Shown here: piece after piece, positions 33,401 through 44,077 of the stretch
How the letters are laid out: the number at the start of each line of letters is the position of its first letter
How positions within the stretch are numbered: position 1 is the first letter of the stretch
DNA from: Haematococcus lacustris
Taxonomy: Eukaryota; Chlorophyta; Chlorophyceae; Chlamydomonadales; Haematococcaceae
Assembly: GCA_030144725.1 (NCBI GenBank)
Contig: JASKMD010000024.1
Location: 6,335,682 to 6,399,681 of the forward strand
Length of the DNA: 64,000 bases
Reading direction: 5' to 3'
Translations under genes and position numbers: made by a program
The notes under the pieces: model-generated
What the model saw: only the letters and a program-made list of their open reading frames with translations
The model's database searches: none
Told to the model about the DNA's origin: nothing

Positions 33401-36400
33401 CTTTCCTGCTCTTTGTCTGCTGCAGGGGGGCACACCTGAGTTTGTCGCCCCTGAGCTGCTGCTACAGCCAGAGCAGTATGCGGAGGATGGCTGCGGTCCC
33501 AGCATCGACATCTGGGCAGTTGGTGTCATAGCCTATTTTCTGCTCTCCGGCAAGGTGCGGCCCGCTTGCTGCATGTCTACGACAACACACCTGCATCCAC
33601 TGCAATGCTGTGTAGTGGCACAGTGGCTGCAATGAGGAACATGGAGTGGTGCTTCATGATGCGGCCATCCGCCACCCTCTGCCTCTACCTTTGTACCATC
33701 CCTGCCTCACTCCCATGAGGTTTTGCGCCTGGCAGCAGGCTGCTGGGAGGGGTTGCTGTGCCTGAGCTCCTCCCGCCCTGCTATGCAGACACCCTTCCAT
33801 GCAAGCAGTATGGAGCGCATCATCGAGCTGGTTAAGGCAGGGCAGTGGACATTCTCGCCTCACCATGTGTGGCAGGGCATCTCCGACGGCGCCAAGGACC
33901 TCATCAGCTGCTGCCTGCAGGTGAGCGGCAGCCAGCAGGGTTGCCCCTGGTCGCATCCCTCGTGCTGCCTGAGCCCTCAGCCTGGTACGGGCAGAGATGG
34001 CTGCGGGTTGTGGGGCGGGCATGGCACGTGCCATGGCGGCTGTGCAGGATATGCTTGGATTGCCAGTCGGCAGCAGAGGCAGCAGAGTGCGGTAAACTAG
34101 CTGCCTGCACCTTAGCAGCCTTTCAAAGGCTGACAGCAGCAGCAGCCTCACTCATGTGACTCTTAAACCCTGAAGCACAAGGGCCAGGTGTTGTGCGGCA
34201 TTGAAGAGCTATACAGGAGACATGCAGCTGTCTACTCATGTCCTGTAAGCGCCCTGTGCCTAGTACCTTAACTAAGCCTGTTGAAGCATTAAGCTGTATG
34301 TTTTGATGAGAAACCCAGTGGTCTTAGGAGGGGACGTGCCACCGGTGTTGAGGTTTGCAGTCATCAAGGGTACACCAGGTTACCCACAAGTCAACATCTC
34401 GGCATATCTTGCATGGATGTCTTGACATGAGTGTGTGGGTGGTCCCTGTAGCAGCCCACGGCAGGGCAGAGAGGTGTGGCATGTGGATGCTGCCTGTTCA
34501 CACACCACCCCTCCATGCTGTTGCTGGCCTATACCCTGCTTTCTGCGCATCGCGGTGCTTGCAGTTGAATCCCAACCACCGCCCCAGTGCAGCCGCTCTG
34601 TTGGAGCACCCCTGGCTGCGTGCTCACCCTACCCAGCACCGGACTTTGCTCCTCAACGACGCACTTCATGAGTTCAGAGTGAGTGTTCGACACTCCAGCC
34701 TGGTTGCTAGGAGCATAGGCGGTGTGGACGGTGGCAGGCTGCTGGGCTGACCTTGAAGCCTGACATGGAAGGTCAAATGGGCAGACAATCAGGAGTTTAT
34801 CACTGGCTCTGGAGCTGCCCAGTGCCCCATCAGTGCCCATCAGGGCCACATCATTACAGAGTACCTGTGCACAGTGCTGCGAGGCCAGCCGTGCTGTTTG
34901 AAGTACCATCACAAGATGTTGGCATGAAACACATGCTCTGAAGTAAGCAACAGCTTGGACATGGCTAGTGCACTACATTCATCTGTACGAGACATCAAGA
35001 GCCAGCTGCTGCTGCTGCAGGCCCAGTACGGGAACCAGGGCAGCATGCTCCGCACCAGCTGGATACGGCGGTCAGGGGTGCTGCGCACCATGCCACCTGG
35101 CCAACCCCCTGGCCTCAGCGGGGAGGCCGGCATGACTGGGGGCGCTGCCGCATGGACCACGCCCAGCTCTGTAGGGCTGCCCTGCAGCAGCCAGGCCATT
35201 GACCACCGCCACCTCGCAGGTACAGCACTGCCTCTTTCTGTTGCTGTTTTTGCTGGTGGCGGTCATGATGGTGGTCCCAGAGCATTGAAAAATACATTGT
35301 GCTGTTGGTGGTGGGGTGCACCATTAGGTCACCAGCCTGGCATGGCTGTTGGTCAATGCACTCTTTGATTTTTTCGTATGGCTACTTTATCAAAACAGGA
35401 TGCACACCGTTCTGACATGAAAGCCAAACACATAAACCTCCATGCTCTGTGCGTCAGGCAATGCTGCACTGTCCACGACTACACAGGTTTTGTTCTTGGT
35501 GTGAGCACCAAGGCTTGTCTAGCTCTGACCTGCCACTGTACCCTCACCGTCGCTCCTCTGCCTGCCTCTGCAGAATACTACCACCAGCCAGAGCTGCTCA
35601 TGACACCGGCCGCAGTTGCCGCGGCTCAGTTGCAGCAGCTCGGCCTGTCGGGCATCAGTCCCTTGCACAGCTCCTCCAACTTGCTGATGCTGTCTGCCAA
35701 CACCAACAATGGTGGAATGCCCCTGAACCCGAGCCTGACCTCGACCTCTCCCCAGCCCCACCCAGAGACCTTCATGCTCCGCTCCGCCCAATCCCTCCCT
35801 TTCTCAAACCAGCTCAGTGGGCATCCCAGCACACAGCACATCTCTTTGCCGCACCCCATGCATCACAGCAGCCTCAGCAGCCTGGCCAGCTCTGGACCTG
35901 CCCCTCCCACCAGCCCCTCCCCGGGCCCCTCGTCTTCACTCAACATGCCCTCCAGCTCTGGCAAAGGCTCCGCCCCTGCCCCATCCGTCATCCCTCCCAC
36001 AAAACGTGCGAGCCTGAACGACCTGCAGGCTGCCGCAGCCACTGGCCTACCCCTCAATGGGGTCTTCAGGACTAGCGGGCCGCTGACCACCCTGGGCACG
36101 TGGGGTGGGGCAGCAGGGCTGGCAGGCCAAGGAATGCAGTCAGAGGCTGCAGGTGCTGGGTCAGACAGGGTGCCGGGTGTGTGGCACGCCCACATGGTCA
36201 CCCCAGGCTCCCCCTGCCCAGGGCCCTTTGCCTTGGGACAAAATAGCCCCATAGCTGTCACTCCAGGCCGGGTCAGCCAAGAGGCACGTGGCAGCATCTC
36301 AGGCCGCAACAGTGCAGGGTCTTGCCTGCCAGCCACTGCGGCAAGAGCAGAGATTGCTGCGAGCAGTGGGGCGGGCCTGGCAGGCGCCATGGCGGCTGTG

Positions 36401-37045
36401 CAGGATATGCTGGCAATGCCAGGCGGCAGCAGCGGCAGCAGAGTGCGACGAGCCAGCGACATCATGGCCTTTGCCATGCAGCAGCAGCAGTGGCGGCAGC
36501 AGCAGCAGCAGGTGCAGCAGTTCATGCCCAGCGGTGGGGCGCACACATCAGAGCCTGCCTCACAGTTCCACTTGACCCACAGTAGGGCCACTGCCTGTAC
36601 CAGTAATGCCACCCTTTCAATGCCAGGCCAGCCAACTTGGCAGCACATGCACCACGACTTGCCTCAGGCAGGCGGGGCTGCATGTGATAGCAGTGTGGTC
36701 AAGCCACAGCCACAGCCACCCCACAGCTCGCCCTTAGTCAGCAACAGCGCCTACTTGTCAATTCCAGGGTCACCCCTGGGGCAGCCCACCACAGCTTCCC
36801 AGCACACGCCTCGCCTACCAGGGGCAATGTTGCCAGACCCGACGACAGGGGCAGGGCCCACAGCCCCCACACTGCTGACTGGCCTCCCTCCCTGCGCCAC
36901 AGCCACAGTCAGTGTGGGTTCCATCGCAGACGCAGCGGCGCACAAGGCCACCAAGGTGCTGCAGCTGGCTGAGTTGCAGGCCCAGCTGAAAGCCCTACAG
37001 GCCCTGCAGCAGCAGCGACAAGCTGGGCAGCTGAGGCAGGCATGA
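30404..37045 (+). CDS. PH-domain serine/threonine protein kinase with Ser/Gln-rich tail
   Basis: Exons: 30404-30451, 30522-30638, 30706-30828, 30849-31003, 31179-31257, 31554-31628, 31894-31978, 32231-32399, 32912-32981, 33426-33554, 33789-33920, 34565-34678, about 34945-35219, and 35574-37045. The N-terminus is a PH domain (NWESRWYCLDRSGFVYAHSP ... SFVHLYSDDKFLRDEWVATI). The kinase domain follows: LGTGLFAVVLRAEE (Gly loop), GVAIKVIKAEAY (Lys), HSDLKPENIVLL (catalytic loop), IKLIDFSLTSF (DFG position), GGTPEFVAPELL, DIWAVGVIAYFLLSG and HRPSAAALLEHPWL. This is a CAMK-like pattern. Two signature residues differ: HRD is HSD and DFG is DFS, with catalytic Asp residues kept. The long last exon is Ser/Pro/Gln-rich and ends in a coiled-coil-like LQLAELQAQLKALQAL. 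The 31257 donor is GC. Two junctions, the 20-nt gap at 30829-30848 and exon 13's start, are unresolved. Confidence 0.87.
32480..32620. repeat. AGCGGT / AGCAGCGGT microsatellite
   Basis: Irregular tandem AGCAGCGGTAGC-type units in the kinase intron between exons 8 and 9. It gives Ser/Gly-rich or Ala/Thr-rich spurious frames on both strands. Confidence 0.9.
33078..33118. repeat. ATC trinucleotide run followed by ACATGGCA
   Basis: A short (ATC)n run in a kinase intron ends in CATCACATGGCACATGCC. The same layout, an ATC/ACC-rich tract followed by ACATGGCA, recurs at about 6540, 31690, 46590 and, inverted, 46880. Confidence 0.85.
33975..34090 (+). repeat. Degenerate copy of the kinase last-exon segment, inside a kinase intron
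   Basis: The stretch reading GGGCGGGCATGGCACGTGCC followed by ATGGCGGCTGTGCAGGATATG resembles 36370-36445 of the last exon of the same gene, but with indels. It lies in the intron after exon 11. It is either an old internal duplication or another copy of a dispersed repeat. Confidence 0.7.
34268..34402 (+). repeat. Diverged Fanzor-B 3'-tail fragment in a kinase intron
   Basis: Shares AGCATTAAGCTGT, TTTTGATGAG, CCCAGTGGTCT and TTTGCAGTCATCAAGGGT in the same order as the 30015-30130 tail. It has several substitutions and a deletion. No Fanzor coding sequence is attached. Confidence 0.8.
36147..36478 (+). repeat. Exonic segment duplicated downstream of WDR12
   Basis: This part of the kinase last exon is about 95% identical by eye to 44980-45310, with the same length. 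Both copies start at CTGCAGGTGCTGGGTCAGAC and end at GCCTTTGCCATG. In the kinase it is translated (SDRVPGVWH ... RRASDIMAFAM). Confidence 0.9.
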
Positions 37046-37489
37046 CCCCTAGGTGCCAGCAGCAGGCCTGCTCTCTACACCCCGCAGCCAGCACCAGCCC
37101 CTGTCTGCTGTGCATGGGTGCACAACACCTCCATTGTCAGCGTGACGGGCACATTGTACCAGGGCAGAATGGCGGGGGCCTAGGTCCACAGTCCTCTTTC
37201 CATTGCCAGGGCACAGCATGGCTGCACGCTAGCTATGTGCGTGCCATAATGGCATGGTGACAAGACAAAGACAGCCATGGCTGCTCACAGCCAACACTAC
37301 TACTGATTTGCTGGGGTTCAGGGATTTGTGTCCTTGTACAAGGGGGCTGATTTGCACAACCTTCCAGGCAGCAGGAACGTCCTCGGATTGCCACGACGAG
37401 CAACAACGTGCTATTGCGTTGATATAGTTATTGAGTCCAGATACCACAATAAGAAACCCAAGAGCACAGGTCAAGACATGGGAGTGTAT

Positions 37490-38190
37490 CAGGCAGATGG
37501 AGGCACATGCTTCTGCGGCGCAGCTAGCATCGGCACCTGGAGAGGCTGTTGCAAGGTGGTGTGCTGGCCCAGGGGCACAGGCCAATGACGGGGCAGGGCA
37601 GTGCTGAAGGATGAATTTCGCATCAGTTGGGTCAGCGCAGCAGTGGATGGCCAGCAGCCGTGTGAGCAGCAGCTGGACAAACGCAAACCTACCAGGCCTG
37701 CGTCCAAGGCAGGTGCACCACCACCTGCTGCGCTAAGCCTGGAGCCAGCAGCGTGACCAGCCAGTCCAGGGCCTATTGTGGTGCCCATGAGTGGCCCCAC
37801 GCCAGGCCAGGCAGCCTCTCACAGCCAGGCAACCACACAAGCAGCAGCATTAAGGGCTGGGCCCAGCACTCCCCCGCCAGCCAAGCGCAGCAAGGCTGAG
37901 CAAGCAGCTGAGCCTACCCAGCCCATCAAGGGTAACGGCATATTAAAAGGCAAGGCAGCCAAACCCAGCTCACCAGCACCACAGCCAGGCAGTGGGTAGA
38001 CAAGGACTGCAATGCAGCATTGAGCATGCAACGCCATGGTTAGAGCAGGTGGCGCCCGCTAGAGCTGTGCTGTGGGCCTAGGCCTGAGCTGCCAGCAGCC
38101 AAGAGCAAGGAGTACCTGCGCGACGAGCAGCTGCAAGACCGCCCACTCGAGGCTCAGCAGCAGCAGCAGCCTGCTTGGACACAGTAGTGT
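37490..38190 (+). pseudogene. Fanzor/TnpB-like copy C, heavily decayed
   Basis: Related to copy A. Recognisable pieces are RGCCKVVCWPRGTGQ, LKDEFRISWVSAAVDGQQPC, PSTPPPAKRSKAEQAAEP and QPIKGNG. They are broken by several in-frame stops and frameshifts; the first is TGA after the GTGQ segment. The RuvC-III block is degraded: the sequence near 38005 encodes a D-C-N-A-A-like remnant after a stop. The 3' flank from 38187 matches the tail of copy A. Like copy A it begins near the RKVV position, so both may descend from one truncated ancestor. Confidence 0.7.
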
Positions 38191-38329
38191 GCCTCCCAGC
38201 AAGCTTCATGTCATCAGCTTGCTTGCTTGCAGTTTGTCTGCCAACTCTAGGCTGTAGCCGTGTCGCAAGGGTCACGTAATAGTGCAGGTGGTAGGCACCC
38301 ATGCCATGTGTGTGCGAGGTACGCCACAC

Positions 38330-39010
38330 AAACTACACATAAGCCCTAGTGAGGGACCCCTGCTGCAGTGGGGTGGCAGTGTGGCTTGCTTCCAGCTCTT
38401 CTGGCTGCTGGGTCCACTCGAGGTCGTCATGCTGCGTGGCCGCCCTCCCCCTGAGAGGGATGCAGAACCTCCCGCAACGCAGTTGATGGCTAGGTACACA
38501 GACAAAGGTGCACACAAGGTCAAACTAAAGGCATGCAACTTCTGGCTATTGTTCCACGACGTCTTCAACAACTTCAGTTGCTCCCTAATGGAATTTATGG
38601 CGCTGCACACACTGGTCACATGTTTGGCATCTTCAGATGTACCTTCCCTAGTGCGTCCTGAGAATCTGCGGTCGGTTAGGGGAATTACTTAAGCGAGCCT
38701 TTTCACCTCACAAAGCCCTGTTGCCCAGTAGCTGTTGTTTGTCTCTGTGCCAGGCAGTCCCACAAGAAGGCTTACACCGCTTAAGCCGTCAGCCGTTAGG
38801 CTGCTAGGCCGCCCTCCCCCTCAAGGGGTTCGGGACTTTCTGTAACGCACTTCATAGCAAGGTGCACAAACAAAGGTGCACATGGGCTCAACATGAAGTC
38901 ATGCAAGTTCTCATTGTTGTTCTGTAAAGTCAAGGCAAACTCCGGCTGCTCCCTGATGGAACTCGTGGCAGTGCACTCAAAGATGAAATGCATGGCGTCA
39001 TCCACTCACA
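38330..39010 (-). mobile_element. Two tails of a non-LTR retroelement (RT ORF C-terminus)
   Basis: Two related minus-strand frames, 38619-38430 and 39005-38800, read like the end of algal LINE reverse-transcriptase proteins: HFIFECTATSSIREQ, then LHDFMLSPCAPLFVHLAMKCV. They share the nucleotide block GGCCGCCCTCCCCCT...AAGGTGCACA. More copies lie at about 60420-60560 and 60890-61000 on the same strand. They are fragments with no RT catalytic motif. Confidence 0.6.
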
Positions 39011-39136
39011 AGAAGGGTCGCTAGTCGCGTTCAGCCTTAGCACTTTTGACTGCGCCTGCATTGTTGTAACCTAGGCTACCTACATTGGATGGTACCTATT
39101 ACCAGTGGGTAGATTTCATGCAGACGTAAACGTGTC

Positions 39137-39350
39137 TACCTACCAGGCCAACAAAACTTATTCAACAAGGAACAACATGTTGGACTGTGGGTAATCTCAC
39201 TCAGCTACTACAAGCACGTTGTAGCATCCTCGGTCGCACCCTTGATGACTGCAAACCCCACGAAGATGGCACTTTCCCGGGACAGACCACTGGGCTCCTC
39301 ATCAAAACTAACAGCTTAATTGCTTGAAGGCTGACAGCCTGGCGAAACAA
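39137..39350 (-). repeat. Solo inverted copy of the Fanzor-B 3' tail
   Basis: Reverse complement of 30000-30207 with only a few differences by eye (for example GTGC inserted in the CAACTTG region). The match runs up to the point where the Fanzor stop codon would be; no Fanzor coding sequence follows. It implies the tail can exist, and possibly move, without the gene. Confidence 0.9.
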
Positions 39351-39389
39351 ACCTACCCTAACCAGCCCTAGAGGTAGCCAGGGCTCTTG

Positions 39390-40348
39390 GGCTGGGGCTT
39401 TGAGAGCATTGACGCTCTCGAGTACACGGAATTTTTAACCGCCTCGGACGGCGATGCCTGCGGGCACAAAGGGCACGGGACATTAGGGTGGAGTGCGGGT
39501 GCACGCTATTGTATGGGCGTCAAGGGCAATTTGTGCTATGCGGGCTGTGTGCGGGGCAACCAGGGCAAGGTGTGGGGCAGGGCAAGGTGCGGTGCGGTGT
39601 GTGTGCGCGCGCATCAAGGGCAAGATGCGAATTGTGAGCTGTGTGCGTTGTGCGCTGTGTGTTGTGTACTGTGGGCGGACAGGACTTCACTTACCGGGGA
39701 AGGGCAGAGGTAGGAAGGACGTGTAGCATGTTTAATGCGCTGGCACGAAGTTTGCGCGTCGATCTGTGAACGCAAGCACAAACAATAATTACGGGGCTGC
39801 TTTATTGCGGGCTTTATTGCGGTGCTGGTGTTGTGTCGGAGCTTACCTTCAATGGGCTCCTTCCGCACCGCCTAGGCGATGGTTCCAGCGTGGCCCACAC
39901 CGGGGCTGACTGCTTGGGGTCCGCGCGGTAATCGGCGCAGGCACGTATGCCTGCGCCAAGTAAGATGACAGTCTGCGGAGAATGCAGCTTTTATACTGTC
40001 CGTTGTCACACAGTCCTTTGACAGCCGTTGCATTAGATGACGAGTCCTTAGCTGCTGGTTAGCTGCCTACAGATGAGACCTGCCTGTCTACCTACCAGAC
40101 GAGAACTGCAGCTGTGCTGTATGAGCAGAGGAAACAGTATGTCGTCAGCACCCCGAACTGCCGCCTGGGATGCCTGGGGCGCTGCTGGCAGGGTTCACCC
40201 ACTGTTCGACATGTTTTCACTTTGAGTTAAAGGTTTGCATGGGCAACTAAGAAAGTCACCATGCCCCCTCAACGCAACAATGACAATCACGACACAAGGC
40301 TGGCGAATATCAAACGTTTTTCCTGCCCTTACAATTAGCCTTGGCTCG
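39390..40348. other. Non-coding region, GTGCGG-rich then AT-balanced
   Basis: 39470-39670 is made of irregular GGGCAAGGTGTG / GTGCGGTGTG repeats, giving short cysteine-rich frames that look spurious. 39880-40348 shows no gene and leads into the left end of the element at 40349. Confidence 0.5.
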
Positions 40349-42699
40349 TCGGAAAGTTTCGGACCTCTTCCGAACCTCTCATTCGCGACTGATCAGGACT
40401 TGTAACTGTGCTCTGAATGTGAGGTGGGAGTTCGCTCTGATATGCGAGAAATGGCAAAAGGAAAAGGCCTAAATCATAGGTAGTTTAGAGGGGTCTAAAT
40501 TAGTGCTGAATGTGAGCCTAGAAAGCTATGTATCTGTGTAGATTCATAGCTGATTCATAGGGCTCTAAATCCCCTCTCAAAAGCGGTGAATTAGAGGTGA
40601 TCCAGCTATGGTTTTGCTGTAGTTTAGAGGTGACTAAACTGTGACTTAGTGGGTACATAGAGGCTGCACAGCTGTGAATGTTTGGTGAATTAGAGGCGAC
40701 CCGTTGTGAATCATCAATGAGTCATTGGCGAATCAGAGGTGGCTCATCCATGATCAAGTGCTTTTTACACTTGTATAAAGGGTCAGCTGGTGGGTCACCT
40801 TACTCATTGCATCTTGATCTCGACAAGGGCACACACCTCTACCTACAAATGCAACCTCTACTTACAACTACATCATGCCCATGTTCATATTCTCGTACTC
40901 TAGCCTAGCATCTGATATACATTGGCATTGCATCTCCTCCCACAGTCTTCTCCCATGCCAGCTGATAGTGAATTGTGAGAGTTGTGGTAAGCCTAACAAA
41001 TTATGCACGCGCTGCGCCATAACTGAAGGGGCACACCACTGTGCTGCGGGGCTGCGTCATGGCTAAGGTTTGCGCCAAAGATGGGCTGCACGCTGGCTGC
41101 CAGCAGCTGGTCTTCCATCAGGGGCAGGCGTCAGGGGTGTGTGGCTCCTCAATCCTGAATGCAAGGGAGAAATCCAAGAATACACTCACCCGCACACCAG
41201 ATTGCTGCCTGCGTGCCCCCCCCCGGCCCCACCGAAGCCCCCTATACACAACAACTCCCCTGCCCGCTCAGCCCAGACAGGCCATACACACAGATTACAC
41301 ACAAACACAAACACAAACATCTTATCACCCACCTACCAACCCACCCACCTACCTGCCTGTTTGTTGGCCGCTTACCCTTCGGGCACTCTACTAGCTGCGC
41401 TTGTGCTGGTAAGGCAACCCACTTGCCCATGCACCCATCTGCCTATCTGTCCACCTGCCTATCAACTCCTGCCATCTAGTGCCCTCCCTGCTCCTCCTCC
41501 TCCACGAACCAACCTTGAAGCATGCACAATTGACAATGGCAACAGAGCTTGTCACTCCTTCATGGCAGCCTGCAATGATGCAAACATACAACATTGTAAT
41601 GCAAACATACAACATTGTAATGCAAACATACAACATTTCACATCTTTAATGCAATGTAGCTCAACACCGACCCACAGACTGTTAGAGCACATGCCTTAAC
41701 ACCAACACTCACCACAGTAGTGGGCTTCAATGTGGCTGAGTGGATGTCGGGGCCGCGTTGCTGCCTCCTGCTGTGGTCATTGCTGCGGTCTCGGCTATGC
41801 TCTGGCTACGCCTGTGGTCACTTGCACTCCGCCGGCTGCCACTGCTACGGTCGCCATTGTTGTGGCCCAAGGGCCGCTTGTCAGTGACTCCTGACCTGCG
41901 CGAAGGAAATGGACGCAACTTCAGGCGTGTCCACATGTCAACATCTATCCACAAACACTCCGGCCGCACCCACAGCTGCCACTGCGGCTAAAGGGCTGCT
42001 TGTCAGTGACTCCTAACCTGCGCAATGGAAACGCGACGCGACGTCAGGTGGTTCTACATGTCAACATCTATCCACAGTCCTGGCCCTGTATCGCCGCGCC
42101 CGCGAATCAGTGGCGATGGGAGGTGGCCATGCAGGCCAGGCAGAAACTGAGGGCGACATGCCAAATGTTGATGCAAGTATTGTATTAAACAAGAGAAATT
42201 TGCAGGGTCGCACAACGATGATGTTCGCCCGCCTCAGATGTCCTAGGGCCGTTCTTCTGGCATCAGCGCAGCACTCCACAAGTATGTACGTAGTTTGAGC
42301 GATACCTGTAAAGAGACACCATCGCGGCACGGAGCGGCTTGGTGTACTTAGCAATTGTTATTGACGTTATGCGCTGATGGTACAATACTGTGCTAATTAG
42401 CGATGTTTCAGTCCTAACTAGCCTCTGATTCACTACATATTGGCCTCTAATTTACAGGCCTTGAACATTGCCCTGTAAACCTCTAAAATCGCTCTGATTT
42501 AGCTCTGTTTCAGCCCTGGTGGACCCCTGAAATACCACACATTCAGAGCCCCATGAATCAGTGCTTAATCAGTACTGAACTGACTGCTCTGAAACACCTC
42601 TAATTCGCCGCATATCAGCGGCCCCTGAAACAACGCACAATTACAGCGCTCTGAAAAGGTGCCAAGTTGCGGGTCATAAGAGGTCCGAAACTTTCCGAC
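40349..42699. mobile_element. 2.35-kb DNA transposon-like element with 21-bp terminal inverted repeats
   Basis: Bases 40349-40369 are the exact reverse complement of 42679-42699 (core GGAAAGTTTCGGACC). Inside each end are many subterminal copies of AATTAGAGG / TTCAGAG-type heptamers in mirrored orientation, typical of transposon ends. The AT-richer ends contrast with the genome. No transposase is recognised inside, so it looks non-autonomous. The internal part holds three 20-base tandem units (41585-41640) and a duplicated block of about 95 bases (41872-41965 and 41990-42085). Target duplication is unclear; at most GCT is shared at the borders. Confidence 0.75.
41585..41640. repeat. Three tandem 20-21-bp units inside the TIR element
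   Basis: Repeats of CAAACATACAACATTGTAATG within the 40349-42699 element. No coding meaning is seen. Confidence 0.85.
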
Positions 42700-42700
42700 G

Positions 42701-44077
42701 CTACACAGACTGTAGTGTTGCCCTGGGGAAGACAGCCAAAAGTGCTGTCCATGTGGCAGATGGGCGGGCTTTATCTGACAGTTCCACACAGACATACTCG
42801 ACACATGGCCCCAGGAGCTGCATGAGAGGCCTATTGTGGGTGAGGGCCAGCCGGTCCACCCACGTCCCGCTCACGACCATGCTCTCCACCACCACCCCTG
42901 CCCGGCAGGACACACACAGGTTGCGTTCAGCAGCAGCCACCAGCTGCTCATCCGTGTCTCCATTGAGGTCCAGGCGCAGGATGTGCAGGGGGTGCGTGAG
43001 GCTGTGCAGGGGGAGGTAGGCCGCAGCGCTCCAGTCCAAACTCTTGTCAGACTCATACCCACCTTCATCCTTGAAACACAGCTGCTGCCAGCTACATGCC
43101 GTGCTGGCCCTGGATGCTGACATGCCACAGACTTCCCAGAGCAGCAGCCGAGTAATCTGTGTGGCTGCAAGCAGGGTATTAACCTGCTCTTGCCCCGCCA
43201 CAGACACCCTGGGCAGGTCCAGGGTGTTGAGGCTGGGCAGGTTGGTTAGCAGCGGCAGCAAATCTGCGACGGCTGTTTCCGTTGTGGGAACACGCAGGGA
43301 GCGCAGGCACGTCAGCTGCAGAACTGCTGCTGCCAGGCTGGCTGGGTTGTAACCATCGTTAACACATTGCAGGCTGAGCTGGGTCAGGAAGGGGGCCAGA
43401 GGGGTGAGGTGGGGCAGGCAGGTCCAATCCTCCCCTTCAAAGACCAATCCTCGCAGGCGGCTGCCCACAAACAAGCCAGGGATGCTGGGGTCGACAATGT
43501 GCGCCTCACTGATGTCCAGGTGCTGCAGGCGCTGAACCAGCGTCGTGTGGCAGACCAGATCATGCAGCTGGGAGGTGGTCAGTGTAATCCCCTCACCGAG
43601 TGTCAGACTGGTGAGGGAGGGGAACTGATGTGCCAGGGCCGTAGTGTGCATTGGCTTCCAGAGACTGATGTCGTTCATGTCCGCCTGGGTTCTGATGGTA
43701 AGGTGATTGACCGCTGGGCAAAACTCCACTGCACCCATTGTGGCGTCAAACACCTGCCTGGCTGCAAACACTTTCTCGCGAGCTCTCAGCAACAACCGCT
43801 GGTCTGCCTCCAGCTCAAGCCGCAGCGTTTGCTGTCTAGACTGCAGTGCATCTACCAGAAATGGGGCGAGAGGCTTTGTGATGACTGTAAACTCGCAGTA
43901 CTGCTCCTCAGTGGGAAAGGTGAGATGGACTGTGGGCGTGTGCTGCAGCACGGCTCTGGCGAGGCCCTTGCTGGCCCTGAACGCGCTCAGTCGGCTGTCA
44001 CTGTCATGCAGCTGGTCTATCACTGCACCCAGCAACTCCCATGACAAGTCAAACAGCTGAGTGCCGCGGCTGCTCAT
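42701..44077 (-). CDS. F-box/LRR-like protein, single exon
   Basis: An intronless frame of 458 residues from ATG 44077. The N-terminus FDLSWELLGAVIDQLHDSDS resembles an F-box. The rest shows irregular leucine-rich spacing: LTSLTLGEGITLTTSQLHDL, LQHLDISEAHI, LTQLSLQCVN, LRSLRVPTTE, LNTLDLPRVS, ITRLLLWEV, LHILRLDLNG. Such proteins are usually substrate adaptors of SCF ubiquitin ligases; the substrate is unknown. The stop codon TAG (42703-42701) lies one base from the end of the TIR element at 42699. The original C-terminus may have been cut off by that insertion. The family is not identified further. Confidence 0.7.
   Translation of the reverse strand: MSSRGTQLFDLSWELLGAVIDQLHDSDSRLSAFRASKGLARAVLQHTPTVHLTFPTEEQYCEFTVITKPLAPFLVDALQSRQQTLRLELEADQRLLLRAREKVFAARQVFDATMGAVEFCPAVNHLTIRTQADMNDISLWKPMHTTALAHQFPSLTSLTLGEGITLTTSQLHDLVCHTTLVQRLQHLDISEAHIVDPSIPGLFVGSRLRGLVFEGEDWTCLPHLTPLAPFLTQLSLQCVNDGYNPASLAAAVLQLTCLRSLRVPTTETAVADLLPLLTNLPSLNTLDLPRVSVAGQEQVNTLLAATQITRLLLWEVCGMSASRASTACSWQQLCFKDEGGYESDKSLDWSAAAYLPLHSLTHPLHILRLDLNGDTDEQLVAAAERNLCVSCRAGVVVESMVVSGTWVDRLALTHNRPLMQLLGPCVEYVCVELSDKARPSATWTALLAVFPRATLQSV

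Noticed and set aside
40349..42699. A definite target-site duplication for the TIR element
   Set aside because: Flanks read GGCTC and GCTAC; at most three bases match, so no duplication can be claimed.
43367..44060. 225-residue plus-strand ORF inside the LRR gene
   Set aside because: The minus-strand frame has clear leucine-rich periodicity and full length; the plus frame has neither.
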